Source: Hirschia maritima DSM 19733 (GTDB taxonomy: Bacteria; Pseudomonadota; Alphaproteobacteria; Caulobacterales; Hyphomonadaceae). From it: a stretch of DNA of 64,000 bases. The notes below the pieces were generated by a model. It saw only the letters and a list, made by a program, of their open reading frames with translations. It was not told where the DNA came from and did not search any database. The stretch lies in assembly GCF_000378345.1 (NCBI RefSeq), contig NZ_KB899544.1, forward strand, positions 930,001 through 994,000. The letters run 5' to 3'. Made by a program: the position numbers and the translations under genes. Of the stretch, positions 36,828-46,633 are shown piece by piece; the stretch's first letter is position 1; each line of letters begins with the position of its first letter.

Positions 36828-37715
36828 ATGAAACGTAGAGACTTTCTTTTAGGATCCGGCGCATTCGTTTCGCTAGCGGCGTGTCAACAATCCGGTGGAG
36901 GTGTTGTTAAACAGGCGGCAACCGCTTCTGCTTTCGAGCCGTGGACTAACAGGGCGGGTATTCAGCTTTATACATGTCGGCATTGGATCGAAGAGCACGG
37001 GGTCGCAGATACTCTTAAGCGTATTGCGAAAATTGGTATCAAAGAAATTGAGATGGCTGGGTTTAAGGGGCTATCTGTAGCTGAATGGAAGACAATTTTA
37101 GACGGCGAAGGGCTGACAACGCCTTCAGCCCACTACCAACTTCATGATCTTCTCAAACCTGAATTTAGAGAAGAGGTTTTTGAAAGTGCTGAAAAACTAG
37201 GTCAGTCTTATGTGACAATTCCTTGGTTGAATGAAGAAGATCGTGAATCTTTGGATGACTATAAAAAAGTAGCTGAACACCTCAACACTATTGGTGCTGC
37301 CTGTTCTGAAGCTGGATACAAATTAGCCTATCACAACCACGAATTTGAATTTGATGAGTTTGATGGAAAAGTTGCCTACGATCTAATGCTGGAAGAAACA
37401 GATTCTTCCATCGTTGATTTTGAAATGGATTTGGCTTGGGTTGTTGCGGCTGGTAAAGATGTTGTTGAGTACATCGATCGATACTCGGGGCGATTTAGTC
37501 AATTTCACGTAAAAGATATTACCGCAGACAAGAAATTGTGCGCTGTCGGATTGGGTGTTGTACCTTTCGAAGAGATCTTCAAAAAAGCAGAAATGGCTGG
37601 ATTGCAGCACGCTTATTATGAGCATGACCACCCGGTGGAGCTCTGGGCTGAAATGCAGTCGAGTTTTGAACACATGAAAAAGTTGGGTTCAAAAATTCCA
37701 ACATTGAAATCTTAA
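36828..37715 (+). CDS. exported sugar isomerase/epimerase family protein
   Basis: A 295-residue xylose-isomerase-like TIM-barrel protein with an N-terminal RR motif (MKRRDFLLGSGAFVSLAAC) that combines a twin-arginine-type signal with a lipobox-like AAC. The mature domain has HNHEFEFDEFDGKVAYD and QFHVKDITADK, metal-site type residues. It differs from the cytoplasmic family member at 33650 and is predicted to act outside the cytoplasm on the oxidised sugar. Next gene 9 bp downstream. Confidence 0.88.
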   Translation: MKRRDFLLGSGAFVSLAACQQSGGGVVKQAATASAFEPWTNRAGIQLYTCRHWIEEHGVADTLKRIAKIGIKEIEMAGFKGLSVAEWKTILDGEGLTTPSAHYQLHDLLKPEFREEVFESAEKLGQSYVTIPWLNEEDRESLDDYKKVAEHLNTIGAACSEAGYKLAYHNHEFEFDEFDGKVAYDLMLEETDSSIVDFEMDLAWVVAAGKDVVEYIDRYSGRFSQFHVKDITADKKLCAVGLGVVPFEEIFKKAEMAGLQHAYYEHDHPVELWAEMQSSFEHMKKLGSKIPTLKS

Positions 37716-37724
37716 GAGGGGCAG

Positions 37725-38273
37725 ATGAGCATAGATCGCCGAAAGTTCCTTGTTGCCGCCATAGTGGCAGTCGGTGGAGCAACAGCTTTATCATCTTGTA
37801 GCGAACCTGAAGCTATTATTATTCCAACGGACGATGTTGAGAGTGGGCTTAGATTCTATACCGAAGACGAATACAAACTACTAAACAGGTTTGCCGATAT
37901 CTTGATACCGGAAACGAGTTCTGTTGGAGCTATTCGTGCGGGGGTGCCATCCTACATGGACGGATTGATGGCAGATTGGGCCAGTGATGCGACCCGTCTG
38001 CGTCACCGTGCGTTTCTGTCGGAATTAAGTAATCAGTTACAGGGATTGGCAAAGCGTGATTTCCTGAAAGTGTCTCAGGAAAATGCTCTGCAGACCATCA
38101 AAGACTTTGACGAACTAGCTTTTGCAGAGCCGAAAAACTTCTCAGACTATATAGGTTTTAAGGATCTTCTCGCGACTGTTTATAGCACCACTGAATTGGG
38201 AGCTGAAGCAACTGGGTGGTCATATGCACCTCCTGGGTATTGGGATCCAAATGTTCCAAAAGATTATTCATAG
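37725..38273 (+). CDS. gluconate 2-dehydrogenase subunit 3 family protein
   Basis: A 182-residue protein with a twin-arginine signal (IDRRKFLVAAIVAVGGAT, residues 3-20) and a lipobox-like LSSC. The mature part (YTEDEYKLLNRFADILIPE at the start, WSYAPPGYWDPN near the end) matches the small Tat-borne subunit that pairs with GMC dehydrogenases such as gluconate or glucoside 3-dehydrogenase. It probably carries the signal-less GMC subunit across the membrane in a hitchhiker fashion. It lies 14 bp before that gene. Confidence 0.9.
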   Translation: MSIDRRKFLVAAIVAVGGATALSSCSEPEAIIIPTDDVESGLRFYTEDEYKLLNRFADILIPETSSVGAIRAGVPSYMDGLMADWASDATRLRHRAFLSELSNQLQGLAKRDFLKVSQENALQTIKDFDELAFAEPKNFSDYIGFKDLLATVYSTTELGAEATGWSYAPPGYWDPNVPKDYS

Positions 38274-38287
38274 CGCGGGAGTGAAGC

Positions 38288-39988
38288 ATGGCAGATTTTG
38301 ATGCAATTGTTGTGGGCTCGGGCATGAGTGGTGGCTGGGCAGCGAAAGAACTAAGTGAACGTGGTTTAAAAGTATTGGTCATCGAACGAGGAAATGAGAT
38401 TGTTCCCGAACGTGACTACAAAGACCTTACACCGCCTTGGGAGCGTCCAAACTTAAACAGAGTTCCCGAAGATGAGGCTGAGAAAGACTATGCAATTCAG
38501 TCAAAGGGGGCGACCTATGCTTTTGGTGAAATCACCAAACAATATTGGGTGAAAGATTCTGATCATCCCTATGAGAACGCCGAGGGAGCAGACTTTGAAT
38601 GGTTGCGAGGGTACCACACCGCAGGTCGTTCCATTATGTGGTCCCGCCTATCTTGGAGGCTAGGACCGAATGACTTTGAAGCAAATGCCAAAGACGGGCA
38701 TGGTGTAGATTGGCCGGTTCGATATGAGGACATTGCCCCATGGTATGAACACGCCGAAAAGTTTGCGGGGGTTGTGGGGCAAAAAGAAGGTATTCCTCAC
38801 CTACCTGATGGAGTTTTTCAGCCGCCATTTGAAATGACGCCTGCTGAAAAACACTTGCGAGAAAAAGTGCAGGAAGCGTTTCCAACTAGAAATGTTATCC
38901 ATGGGCGAGCAGCGCATTTAACAGATCCTACTGATGAACAATTAGAGCTGGGTAGAGGTCAGTGTCAGGTTCGAAATCAGTGTCATGAAGGATGTAGTTT
39001 TAAAGCCTATTTCTCTTCACTACATGCGACATTACCGGCCGCTGAACGGACGGGTAATTGCACAATCGTACATGATAAAATCGTGCATTCAGTTGAATAC
39101 GATGAAGAGACTAAGCGGGTTACGGCAGTAAATACGATCGATCAAAATACCAATGAGAAGAAACGGTTTACCGCTAAGATCATATTCTTGAATGCTTCAA
39201 CGGTCGGTTCAACGATGATATTGTTGCAGTCAAAATCAGATGCATTCCCAACTGGGTTGGCGAACAGATCCGATCAGGTTGGCCGAAACCTAATGGATCA
39301 TGTTTCCGGTGCCTATGCCAGTGGAACTTTGGATATGTTTCACGATGTAAAGACATATGGAAGACGACCAACAGGGATTTATGTTCCTCCTTTTGCTAAT
39401 ACGACTGAGTTCGATAAGCCGCATCTGAGAGGATATGGATATCAAGGATATTCAACTCCTGTGATTGACCGTAGAGCGGCTTTGAAGGGGATTGGACAAG
39501 AATTTAAAGATCGTAACAAAGATAAGCCAACCCCTTGGAATGTCGGGCTTTATGCATTTGGAGAAGTGCTTCCTTATCCAGATAATCGCGTCACTCAACA
39601 TCCAACCAAAAAAGATAAATGGGGGCTTCCTCTTGCTCAATTCCATGGTGGCATGCGTGAAAACGAGATAGCCATCTTAAAGGAAGCTCGCAAAGAAGCG
39701 ATCAAGATGTTGGAGGTTGCTGGTTGTAAGGATATTGTTGCTCCAGAGATAGATCCAACCCGTTTGGGCAACCGAATACATGAGATGGGTACTGCGCGTA
39801 TGGGGCGCGACCCAAGTACTTCGGTTTTAAATGGCTGGAATCAGGCTCATGACATAGACAATCTGTTTATAACGGATGGATCGTTTATGACGTCATCTGC
39901 AGCCCAAAATCCATCTTTAACTTACATGGCGTTTTCAGCGAGAGCTGCCAATTACGCAGCTGATTTATTTGAGCAAGGAAAGCTGTAA
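38288..39988 (+). CDS. GMC family FAD oxidoreductase (catalytic subunit)
   Basis: A 566-residue flavoprotein of the glucose-methanol-choline family. The FAD-binding motif VGSGMSGGWAAKELSERGL is at residues 9-27, followed by VIERG. The C-terminus has IHEMGTARMGRDP and FITDGSFMTSSAAQNPSLTYMA, containing the catalytic His/Asn pair. No signal peptide of its own. With the subunit-3 protein it forms a gluconate-2-dehydrogenase/glucoside-3-dehydrogenase type pair that oxidises a sugar in the periplasm. The usual cytochrome c subunit is absent from the operon. Confidence 0.93.
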   Translation: MADFDAIVVGSGMSGGWAAKELSERGLKVLVIERGNEIVPERDYKDLTPPWERPNLNRVPEDEAEKDYAIQSKGATYAFGEITKQYWVKDSDHPYENAEGADFEWLRGYHTAGRSIMWSRLSWRLGPNDFEANAKDGHGVDWPVRYEDIAPWYEHAEKFAGVVGQKEGIPHLPDGVFQPPFEMTPAEKHLREKVQEAFPTRNVIHGRAAHLTDPTDEQLELGRGQCQVRNQCHEGCSFKAYFSSLHATLPAAERTGNCTIVHDKIVHSVEYDEETKRVTAVNTIDQNTNEKKRFTAKIIFLNASTVGSTMILLQSKSDAFPTGLANRSDQVGRNLMDHVSGAYASGTLDMFHDVKTYGRRPTGIYVPPFANTTEFDKPHLRGYGYQGYSTPVIDRRAALKGIGQEFKDRNKDKPTPWNVGLYAFGEVLPYPDNRVTQHPTKKDKWGLPLAQFHGGMRENEIAILKEARKEAIKMLEVAGCKDIVAPEIDPTRLGNRIHEMGTARMGRDPSTSVLNGWNQAHDIDNLFITDGSFMTSSAAQNPSLTYMAFSARAANYAADLFEQGKL

Positions 39989-40055
39989 AGTGAATTGACT
40001 GCTCCGCATAATTGAAATCAAAAAGCATTCAAATGCGGGGCAGAGAGTGAAAATT

Positions 40056-40086
40056 GCTGAGCCTCCTCCATATTGGGAAGCTCAGC
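40056..40086. terminator. hairpin in the convergent GMC-parE gap
   Basis: GCTGAGC (40056-40062) pairs with GCTCAGC (40080-40086). On the minus strand AATTTT follows, a weak U-tract after parE; on the plus strand no T run follows. It may serve both converging transcripts weakly. Confidence 0.5.
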
Positions 40087-40099
40087 TTGGATTTGTGGA

Positions 40100-42061
40100 T
40101 TAAACGTCCAACTCTTCAACAAATTCAGCATTATCTTGGATGAATTTGAAGCGGTGCTCTGCTTTTTTGCCCATAAGTGTTTCCACAAGCTCGCCAGGTC
40201 CTTCAAGGCCGTCAGGCAGCGCAATGCGAGCCATAGAACGTTTTTTGGGATCCATTGTCGTTTCTTTTAGTTGAGCTGGCATCATCTCACCAAGACCCTT
40301 AAAGCGAGATACTTCAACATTTTTGCCTTTAAACATTGTACGCAAAAGCTCGTCTTTGTGTTCGTCATCTCGTGCGTATGCTGACTTTGCACCTGCTGCT
40401 AACTTGTACAGTGGCGGCATAGCCATAAATAAACGACCAGAAGTGATCAATTCGGGCATTTGTTTATAAAAGAAGGTGATCAAGAGGGCGGCGATGTGGG
40501 CACCATCCACATCCGCATCGGTCATGATAACGACACGCTGATAACGCAAATCCTCGATGTTGAACTTCCGACCAATGCCTGTTCCAAGCGCGGTAGAGAG
40601 GTCGTTCAGTTCTTGATTGGCACGCAACTTATCAGCACCCGCGGAAGCTACGTTCAAGATTTTACCACGTAGAGGTAAAATAGCTTGTGTTTTACGGTCG
40701 CGGGCTTGTTTTGCAGAACCACCCGCTGAGTCACCCTCAACGATGAAGATTTCAGTGTCTTCACTGGAATTGCTGGAACAATCGGCAAGTTTGCCGGGCA
40801 AGCGCAATTTACGCGTTGCAGATTGTCTGGAAACTTCTTTTTCCTTACGGCGGCGCATACGCAGGTCGGATTGCTCAATCGCCCACTCCAGAAGTTTGGT
40901 CGCTTCTTTAGGTGACGTTGTTAGCCAGTGATCAAAGCGGTCACGTAGTGCGCCTTCAGCAACGCGAAGCCCTTCAGGAGAAGAAAGTTTATCTTTCGTC
41001 TGCCCTACAAATTCAGGTTCGCGGATGAAGACTGACAAAAGCGCACCAGCTGACCCCAAAATGTCATCAGCTGTAATTTGAGAAGCCTTTTTTACGCTCG
41101 TTAGTTCGCCATAGGCGCGTAAACCTTTGGTGATGGCAGCGCGCATTCCTGCTTCGTGCGTACCTCCATCTCGGGTTGGTACAGTGTTACAGTAAGAGCG
41201 CGTGATACCATCTTCTTCGCCAAAACCATTTGCAGACCAACAAATTGCCCATTCACAAGCAGCTCCATTGTCCATATCCACGCGACCAGCGAATATATCC
41301 GCCGTGACCATGATTTTGCCTTCGGACATTTCTTTAAGCATGTCCGCCAGACCATTGGGGTAGTGAAGGACTGCCTCTGCCGGTGTTTTGTCATTTTCCT
41401 TTAGGAGCTCAGGGTCGCATTTCCAATGAATTTGCGCACCTTGATGGAGGTAAGCTTTGGCTTTTGCCATTTGGAAAAGGCGGGCGGGCTTAAATTGGAT
41501 TTTGGTTCCAAAAATTTCATAGTCAGGTTTGAAGCTTACAACCGTCCCGCGACGATTAGGAGCATTCCCAATCTGTTTGACTGGACCCATCGAGTGCCCG
41601 CGTTCAAACGCTTGAAAGTGTAATTTTTTATCGCGTGCTACTTCAACTTCAAGACGTTCGGAAAGAGCATTTACGACGGATATACCAACCCCGTGAAGAC
41701 CACCTGCGGTCTGATAAGCTTTATTTGAAAATTTACCACCCGAGTGAAGAGTCGTCATAATCACTTCAAGAGCGGACTTTCCGGGGAATTTGGGGTGAGG
41801 GTCTACAGGTATACCGCGACCATCATCTCGAATGCTTAAAAAACCATCGGCGCGTAAGTGAACGTCGATTCGTGACGCATGGCCCGCGACTGCTTCATCC
41901 ATTGAGTTATCGAGGATTTCTGCAAACAGGTGGTGAAATGCGCGTTCGTCGGTCCCCCCGATATACATACCGGGGCGTTTGCGGACTGGTTCTAATCCCT
42001 CAAGAACTTCAATATCCTTGGCTGAATATTCTTGCTGAACTGCTTGTCCTTTGGCTGCCAT
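40100..42061 (-). CDS. parE: DNA topoisomerase IV subunit B
   Basis: A 653-residue GHKL ATPase/TOPRIM protein. The N-terminal ATPase has VRKRPGMYIGGTDERAFHHL and ILDNSMDEA, and the transducer and TOPRIM follow, with IVEGDSAGGSAKQARDR and PLRGKILNV and DADVDGAHIAALL carrying the metal acids. The length and lack of the GyrB-specific insert favour ParE over GyrB. It decatenates daughter chromosomes together with ParC, which is not in the window. Confidence 0.93.
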   Translation of the reverse strand: MAAKGQAVQQEYSAKDIEVLEGLEPVRKRPGMYIGGTDERAFHHLFAEILDNSMDEAVAGHASRIDVHLRADGFLSIRDDGRGIPVDPHPKFPGKSALEVIMTTLHSGGKFSNKAYQTAGGLHGVGISVVNALSERLEVEVARDKKLHFQAFERGHSMGPVKQIGNAPNRRGTVVSFKPDYEIFGTKIQFKPARLFQMAKAKAYLHQGAQIHWKCDPELLKENDKTPAEAVLHYPNGLADMLKEMSEGKIMVTADIFAGRVDMDNGAACEWAICWSANGFGEEDGITRSYCNTVPTRDGGTHEAGMRAAITKGLRAYGELTSVKKASQITADDILGSAGALLSVFIREPEFVGQTKDKLSSPEGLRVAEGALRDRFDHWLTTSPKEATKLLEWAIEQSDLRMRRRKEKEVSRQSATRKLRLPGKLADCSSNSSEDTEIFIVEGDSAGGSAKQARDRKTQAILPLRGKILNVASAGADKLRANQELNDLSTALGTGIGRKFNIEDLRYQRVVIMTDADVDGAHIAALLITFFYKQMPELITSGRLFMAMPPLYKLAAGAKSAYARDDEHKDELLRTMFKGKNVEVSRFKGLGEMMPAQLKETTMDPKKRSMARIALPDGLEGPGELVETLMGKKAEHRFKFIQDNAEFVEELDV

Positions 42062-42195
42062 TGCTATTCCTGTCTACGCGAGTTTGGTCTTATTTTGATT
42101 TGCGAACATGGCCGCATTTGCATCATGCGGAAAGATGGTTAATGAAATTTATTAGCTGTTTCGCTGAGAAAAATCCGTTTCCTACAAATGAACAG

Positions 42196-42804
42196 TTAGA
42201 AAAACCATTTTCTTTTTAGATCTTTCTGGCAGCTTCTTACTTGCTTTTCATATCGGTCTGCATTGCGATGAACTTTATTAGCGACATCGATGAGCCACTT
42301 TTTCTTTTTCCAAGTTCCACGAATATAACCGCCAGCCCCATCATGATAAGCTAAATAATGAGCTTTGTAATTGTATTGACCGATACCTGTGCGTTTTCCA
42401 GTACGCGCTACATACCAGCCTATAAAGTCCGTGGCATCGTCAAAGTCATCGCGTTCAGCGCCATTGTTTCCGGTAGATCTTTTGTATTCATCCCAAGTGC
42501 CATCTAGCGCTTGTGCGTAACCATAGGCTGTTGAGGGGCGTTTACCAGGCAATAATCCTAGCACACGACGTTTGCCGCGCTCGGGTTTTGCGTCATGTGT
42601 AAATGAACTTTCCTGGCGAATAATCGCGAGTTGTAATCCTATCGGTGCACCCCACTTTTTGGCGGTTGCACGTGTCGCTCGGTACCAAGATTTGTTTTCT
42701 TTTAGGAAGACGCAGGCATTGTCTTGTTGCTTGGGAGGAGAAGATGCACAAGCTCCCAAAAAGAGTGTGCTAGTAAGGAGAAGTGAACAAGTAAGCTTTT
42801 TCAT
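42196..42804 (-). CDS. lytic transglycosylase-like lipoprotein
   Basis: A 202-residue protein from ATG 42804. The lipobox LGAC gives a lipid-anchored protein. The SLT-like domain shows the catalytic glutamate in IIRQESSFTHDAK and the STAYGYAQALDGTW motif, followed by YNYKAHYLAYHDGAGGYIRG. It cleaves peptidoglycan glycan strands non-hydrolytically. It lies on the same strand as parE, 134 bp upstream of it, and could be partly co-transcribed. A long basic C-terminus (QKDLKRKWFF) is noted. Confidence 0.85.
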   Translation of the reverse strand: MKKLTCSLLLTSTLFLGACASSPPKQQDNACVFLKENKSWYRATRATAKKWGAPIGLQLAIIRQESSFTHDAKPERGKRRVLGLLPGKRPSTAYGYAQALDGTWDEYKRSTGNNGAERDDFDDATDFIGWYVARTGKRTGIGQYNYKAHYLAYHDGAGGYIRGTWKKKKWLIDVANKVHRNADRYEKQVRSCQKDLKRKWFF

Positions 42805-42885
42805 ATCAACCATTTTCTTCGTTAATGCCCAATGATGCAAGTTACAGATTTAAAAAGTGTGATTGCGTTTAGGTCTCCATTGAAA

Positions 42886-42920
42886 ACAAAAAACGCCGAA
42901 GCAGCTAAGCTTCGGCGTTT
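42886..42920 (-). terminator. rho-independent terminator after glnA
   Basis: AAACGCCGAAGC (42891-42902) and GCTTCGGCGTTT (42909-42920) form a perfect 12-bp stem. Read on the minus strand, TTTTGTTTTC follows, 35 bp after the glnA stop. Confidence 0.93.
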
Positions 42921-42955
42921 AAAGTAATCTCTAAGTTCTAACGAACTCTAAGCGA

Positions 42956-44359
42956 TTAGCACTTGTAGTACATGTCGAACTCAACCGGGTGTGGGTGAAG
43001 TTCAAGGTTCATCACTTCTTCCATTTTTAGCTCGATGTATGCATCGATTTGGTCGTCATCGAATACGCCACCAGCTTTTAGGAAGTCACGGTCTTTGTCT
43101 AAAGCTTCTAGAGCTTCACGAAGAGAGCCACAAACTTGTGGAATTGCAGCTGCTTCTTCAGCAGGTAGGTCGTAAAGGTCTTTATCCAAAGCGTCACCTG
43201 GGTGAATTTTGTTTTGGATACCGTCAAGACCAGCCATTAGAAGGGCTGCGAATGTTAGATATGGGTTACCGGCTGGGTCAGGGAAACGTGTTTCGATACG
43301 TTTCGCTTTTGGCCCTGAACCGTAAGGAATACGGATAGAAGCAGAACGGTTACGTGCAGAGTAAGCAAGCATAACTGGAGCTTCATAACCTGGTACAAGA
43401 CGCTTGTATGAGTTTGTTGAAGCGTTTGTGATCGCGTTCAATGCCTTAGCGTGCTTGATGATACCACCAATGTAGTAAAGACATGTTTCTGAAAGATCAG
43501 CATATCCGTCACCTGCGAAAGTTGGCGCGCCATCTTTCCAGATTGATTGGTGAACGTGCATACCCGTACCGTTGTCTTGGAACATTGGCTTAGGCATGAA
43601 TGTCGCTGTTTTACCGTAAGAAGCTGCAACATTGTGCACAACATATTTATATTGCTGTACGCGGTCAGCCATTTCGATCAATGTGCCGAAAACCATTCCA
43701 AGCTCGTGTTGAGCAGGCGCAACTTCGTGGTGTTGCTTTTCTGGCTTCATGCCTAGCTCACCCATTACGGAAAGCATTTCAGAACGCATGTCCTGACATG
43801 AATCTACTGGAGGTACTGGGAAGTAACCACCTTTAGGACCTGGGCGGTGACCCATGTTACCTGTTTCGTATTCGCGGTTTGTGTTTGCAGGAAGCTCAGT
43901 TGAGTCAAAAGAGTAACCGGTGTTGTGTGGGGCTGTTGACCACTTTACATCGTCAAAAACGAAGAATTCTGGTTCTGGGCCAAAGTATGCTGTGTCACCG
44001 ATACCTGTAGACTTCAAGTAAGCTTCAGCTTTCTTAGCAGTCATGCGTGGGTCACGGTTATAAGCTGTCATAGTGCCTGGGTTCAGGATATCACAGTTAA
44101 TAACCATTGTTGTTTGTTGGAAGAATGGGTCGATGTGGGCTGTAGAAGCGTCAGGCATCAAAACCATGTCTGATTCGTTGATTGCTTTCCATCCAGAGAT
44201 AGATGAACCATCGAACATTGTACCATCTTCGAATAGGCTCTCATCAACTGCATCTGCAGTGAATGTCACGTGCTGCCATTTACCGCGAACATCAGTGAAA
44301 CGTAGATCTACGAATTGAACATCTTTTTCTTTGATTAATTTTAATACACTTTCGGACAC
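42956..44359 (-). CDS. glnA: glutamine synthetase type I
   Basis: A 467-residue enzyme starting at GTG 44359 with GAGGAG upstream. It converts glutamate and ammonia to glutamine. FFDGSSI-like [29 protein letters not shown] and RIPYGS are the family marks. [10 protein letters not shown] near the C-terminus contains the tyrosine that is adenylylated in proteobacterial GSI-beta enzymes. It follows glnB on the same strand with 84 bp between, the usual glnBA order, so PII signalling and this enzyme are co-regulated. Confidence 0.96.
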   Translation of the reverse strand: MSESVLKLIKEKDVQFVDLRFTDVRGKWQHVTFTADAVDESLFEDGTMFDGSSISGWKAINESDMVLMPDASTAHIDPFFQQTTMVINCDILNPGTMTAYNRDPRMTAKKAEAYLKSTGIGDTAYFGPEPEFFVFDDVKWSTAPHNTGYSFDSTELPANTNREYETGNMGHRPGPKGGYFPVPPVDSCQDMRSEMLSVMGELGMKPEKQHHEVAPAQHELGMVFGTLIEMADRVQQYKYVVHNVAASYGKTATFMPKPMFQDNGTGMHVHQSIWKDGAPTFAGDGYADLSETCLYYIGGIIKHAKALNAITNASTNSYKRLVPGYEAPVMLAYSARNRSASIRIPYGSGPKAKRIETRFPDPAGNPYLTFAALLMAGLDGIQNKIHPGDALDKDLYDLPAEEAAAIPQVCGSLREALEALDKDRDFLKAGGVFDDDQIDAYIELKMEEVMNLELHPHPVEFDMYYKC

Positions 44360-44443
44360 GGGGTCACTCCTCTTTTTGTGTAAGCTTTTGTTTGTGTGAC
44401 CGCATCATGTCTGTGGGTCTTCGAATTCTAATAGTGGTTGGAA

Positions 44444-44788
<345 letters not shown>

Positions 44789-44929
44789 TCACACCTTAAT
44801 TGATCCCGTAGGTCTCTATTGAACCTTAATTTCTGTGGGGACTAGTCCGTGGAGATGTATGCGCGAACTTGCTGTTGTTGAGTAGTGAAATCTATACGTT
44901 TTTGTGTGTCTTGATGGTGGTGCTTAATT

Positions 44930-44961
44930 TTTGTGCGTTGGTGGTCATTATTTGTGCGTTG
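44930..44961. repeat. two direct repeats two helical turns apart between glnB and nnr
   Basis: TTTGTGCGTTG occurs at 44930-44940 and 44951-44961, 21 bp start to start, so both face the same side of the helix. They lie in the divergent glnB/nnr control region and could be paired activator sites. A weaker relative TTTGTGTGT is at 44901. Confidence 0.45.
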
Positions 44962-45066
44962 ACGCGGTGTGGTTGTGAATGAAGTTGGTTGGCATCAATA
45001 TTGGATGGAAATTAAATCAATCAGACCGTCCCTGTGTGTGAACGGTGATTTAAAAAGGGTCGTGAA

Positions 45067-46599
45067 ATGCGTGTTTTAAGCGTAAAACAGATGTATATGG
45101 CTGATCAGCGTATGATTGATCTTGGTGTATCTGGTGCGAGCCTAATGGATGCCGCTGGGAGAGCGTGTGCCGATATGGTGCACAAAACTTGGCCAGAAGG
45201 GCGTGTTATTATCCTTTGCGGACCAGGGAATAATGGCGGTGACGGTTTTGTTGCCTATCGCTATTTAGAGCAATTTGATCGGGACGTGCACTTATATTTG
45301 GCAGGCGAAGTTGATCAATTGACTGGTGATGCAGAGGGGGCTGCTGAGTTGGTTTTAGATGAAATAAGGCCGATCTCGGAATTAAGAAACGAAAACACAG
45401 GCGAATTCACCTTCCATCGTGAAGATATAGTTGTTGATGCCATGTTTGGGGCGGGGCTTTCTCGATCATTAGATGGTGAGATTTCTGAACTTGTACGTTC
45501 AATCAATACCTCAAATGTATGTGTGTTGAGTGTGGATATTCCTACCGGATTGTCAGGAGACAGCGCGGAAATCAATGGTGACGCTATTAGAAGCGATGTC
45601 ACGGTGACGTTCGAGGCGCTAAAGCCGGTCCATTTGATGGAGCCCGCTGCTAGCTTATGTGGTCAGATTAAGGTTATTGATATTGGGATCACTGATGAAG
45701 TTTTGATGGAAGTGGGGGAGGAAGTCTTTCTGAATAGGCCGAAAGAATGGGCCGACGAAATGCCTTGGCCTAATCGTACCAGTCATAAACATCAACGAGG
45801 GAGAGTGGGAGTCGTTGCTGGTCCCGCCGGTTCAACTGGAGCTGCAAGATTAGCTGCTAGAGCTGGATTGAGGATGGGGGCGGGCGTAGTCACAATATTG
45901 GGTGAACCTTCAGCGATTCCCGAAATGGCTGCTGATATGCAAGCTGTGATGACTAAATCATATACTGACGTCGATGAATTATTCTTGCTTGGCCGAAATA
46001 TGAGCAGTTTGGTCGTTGGTCCTGCGGCGGGAGTGAATGAGTTAACGCGCTTCAAAGTGGTAACATTGCTGCAAAGCGGTCTTCCAATGGTGTTGGATGC
46101 GGATGCATTGACGGTGTTTGCCAATGATCCATCGTATTTCTTTAGTTTGTTGCACGAAAATTGTGTTCTTACACCGCATGTTGGTGAGTTTGAGCGTATA
46201 TTTCCCGATCTTCTTGCAAGCGCTGACAATAAGATAAGTGCAGCAAGAGCTGCCGCCCAAAGAGCAGGGTGCGTTATTGTATTGAAAGGTGCAGATACAG
46301 TCATTGCAACACCCGACGGGCGAGCGCGGGTAAATGTTCACGGATCCTCATTTTTATCAACGGCGGGATCTGGAGATGTGCTTGCGGGTATGATTGCTGG
46401 GTGGATGGCCCAAGGAATGAGCGCTTATGATTCTGCGTCTGCCTCGGTGTGGTTACATGGTGAGGCTTCGCTATCTGGTGGCGCGGGGCTAATCTCAGAA
46501 GACCTGATGGTATATTTTCCAAAGATACTCACAAGGTTTTATGAGGAAAAAGGACCAAAAAATGCACTTTGGGAAAGAAAAATTGATTTTAGCTCTTGA
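45067..46599 (+). CDS. nnr: bifunctional NAD(P)H-hydrate epimerase / ADP-dependent dehydratase
   Basis: A 510-residue repair enzyme. The N-terminal YjeF epimerase domain has CGPGNNGGDGFVAYRYL at about residues 55-71, converting R- to S-hydrates of NAD(P)H. The C-terminal ribokinase-fold dehydratase has HKHQRGRVGVVAG, VLDADALTVF, TPHVGEFERIF and TAGSGDVLAGMIAG, which uses ADP to regenerate NAD(P)H. It is divergent from glnB and ends 44 bp before tRNA-Leu. Confidence 0.93.
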   Translation: MRVLSVKQMYMADQRMIDLGVSGASLMDAAGRACADMVHKTWPEGRVIILCGPGNNGGDGFVAYRYLEQFDRDVHLYLAGEVDQLTGDAEGAAELVLDEIRPISELRNENTGEFTFHREDIVVDAMFGAGLSRSLDGEISELVRSINTSNVCVLSVDIPTGLSGDSAEINGDAIRSDVTVTFEALKPVHLMEPAASLCGQIKVIDIGITDEVLMEVGEEVFLNRPKEWADEMPWPNRTSHKHQRGRVGVVAGPAGSTGAARLAARAGLRMGAGVVTILGEPSAIPEMAADMQAVMTKSYTDVDELFLLGRNMSSLVVGPAAGVNELTRFKVVTLLQSGLPMVLDADALTVFANDPSYFFSLLHENCVLTPHVGEFERIFPDLLASADNKISAARAAAQRAGCVIVLKGADTVIATPDGRARVNVHGSSFLSTAGSGDVLAGMIAGWMAQGMSAYDSASASVWLHGEASLSGGAGLISEDLMVYFPKILTRFYEEKGPKNALWERKIDFSS

Positions 46600-46633
46600 A
46601 CTATAGGGTAAACTTTGTGTAGAGACGCTTCTC

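Noticed and set aside
42886-42920. Hairpin between the lytic transglycosylase and glnA read as a CRISPR-like or repeat element
   Set aside because: Its position, perfect stem and T run on the minus strand make it a standard glnA terminator.
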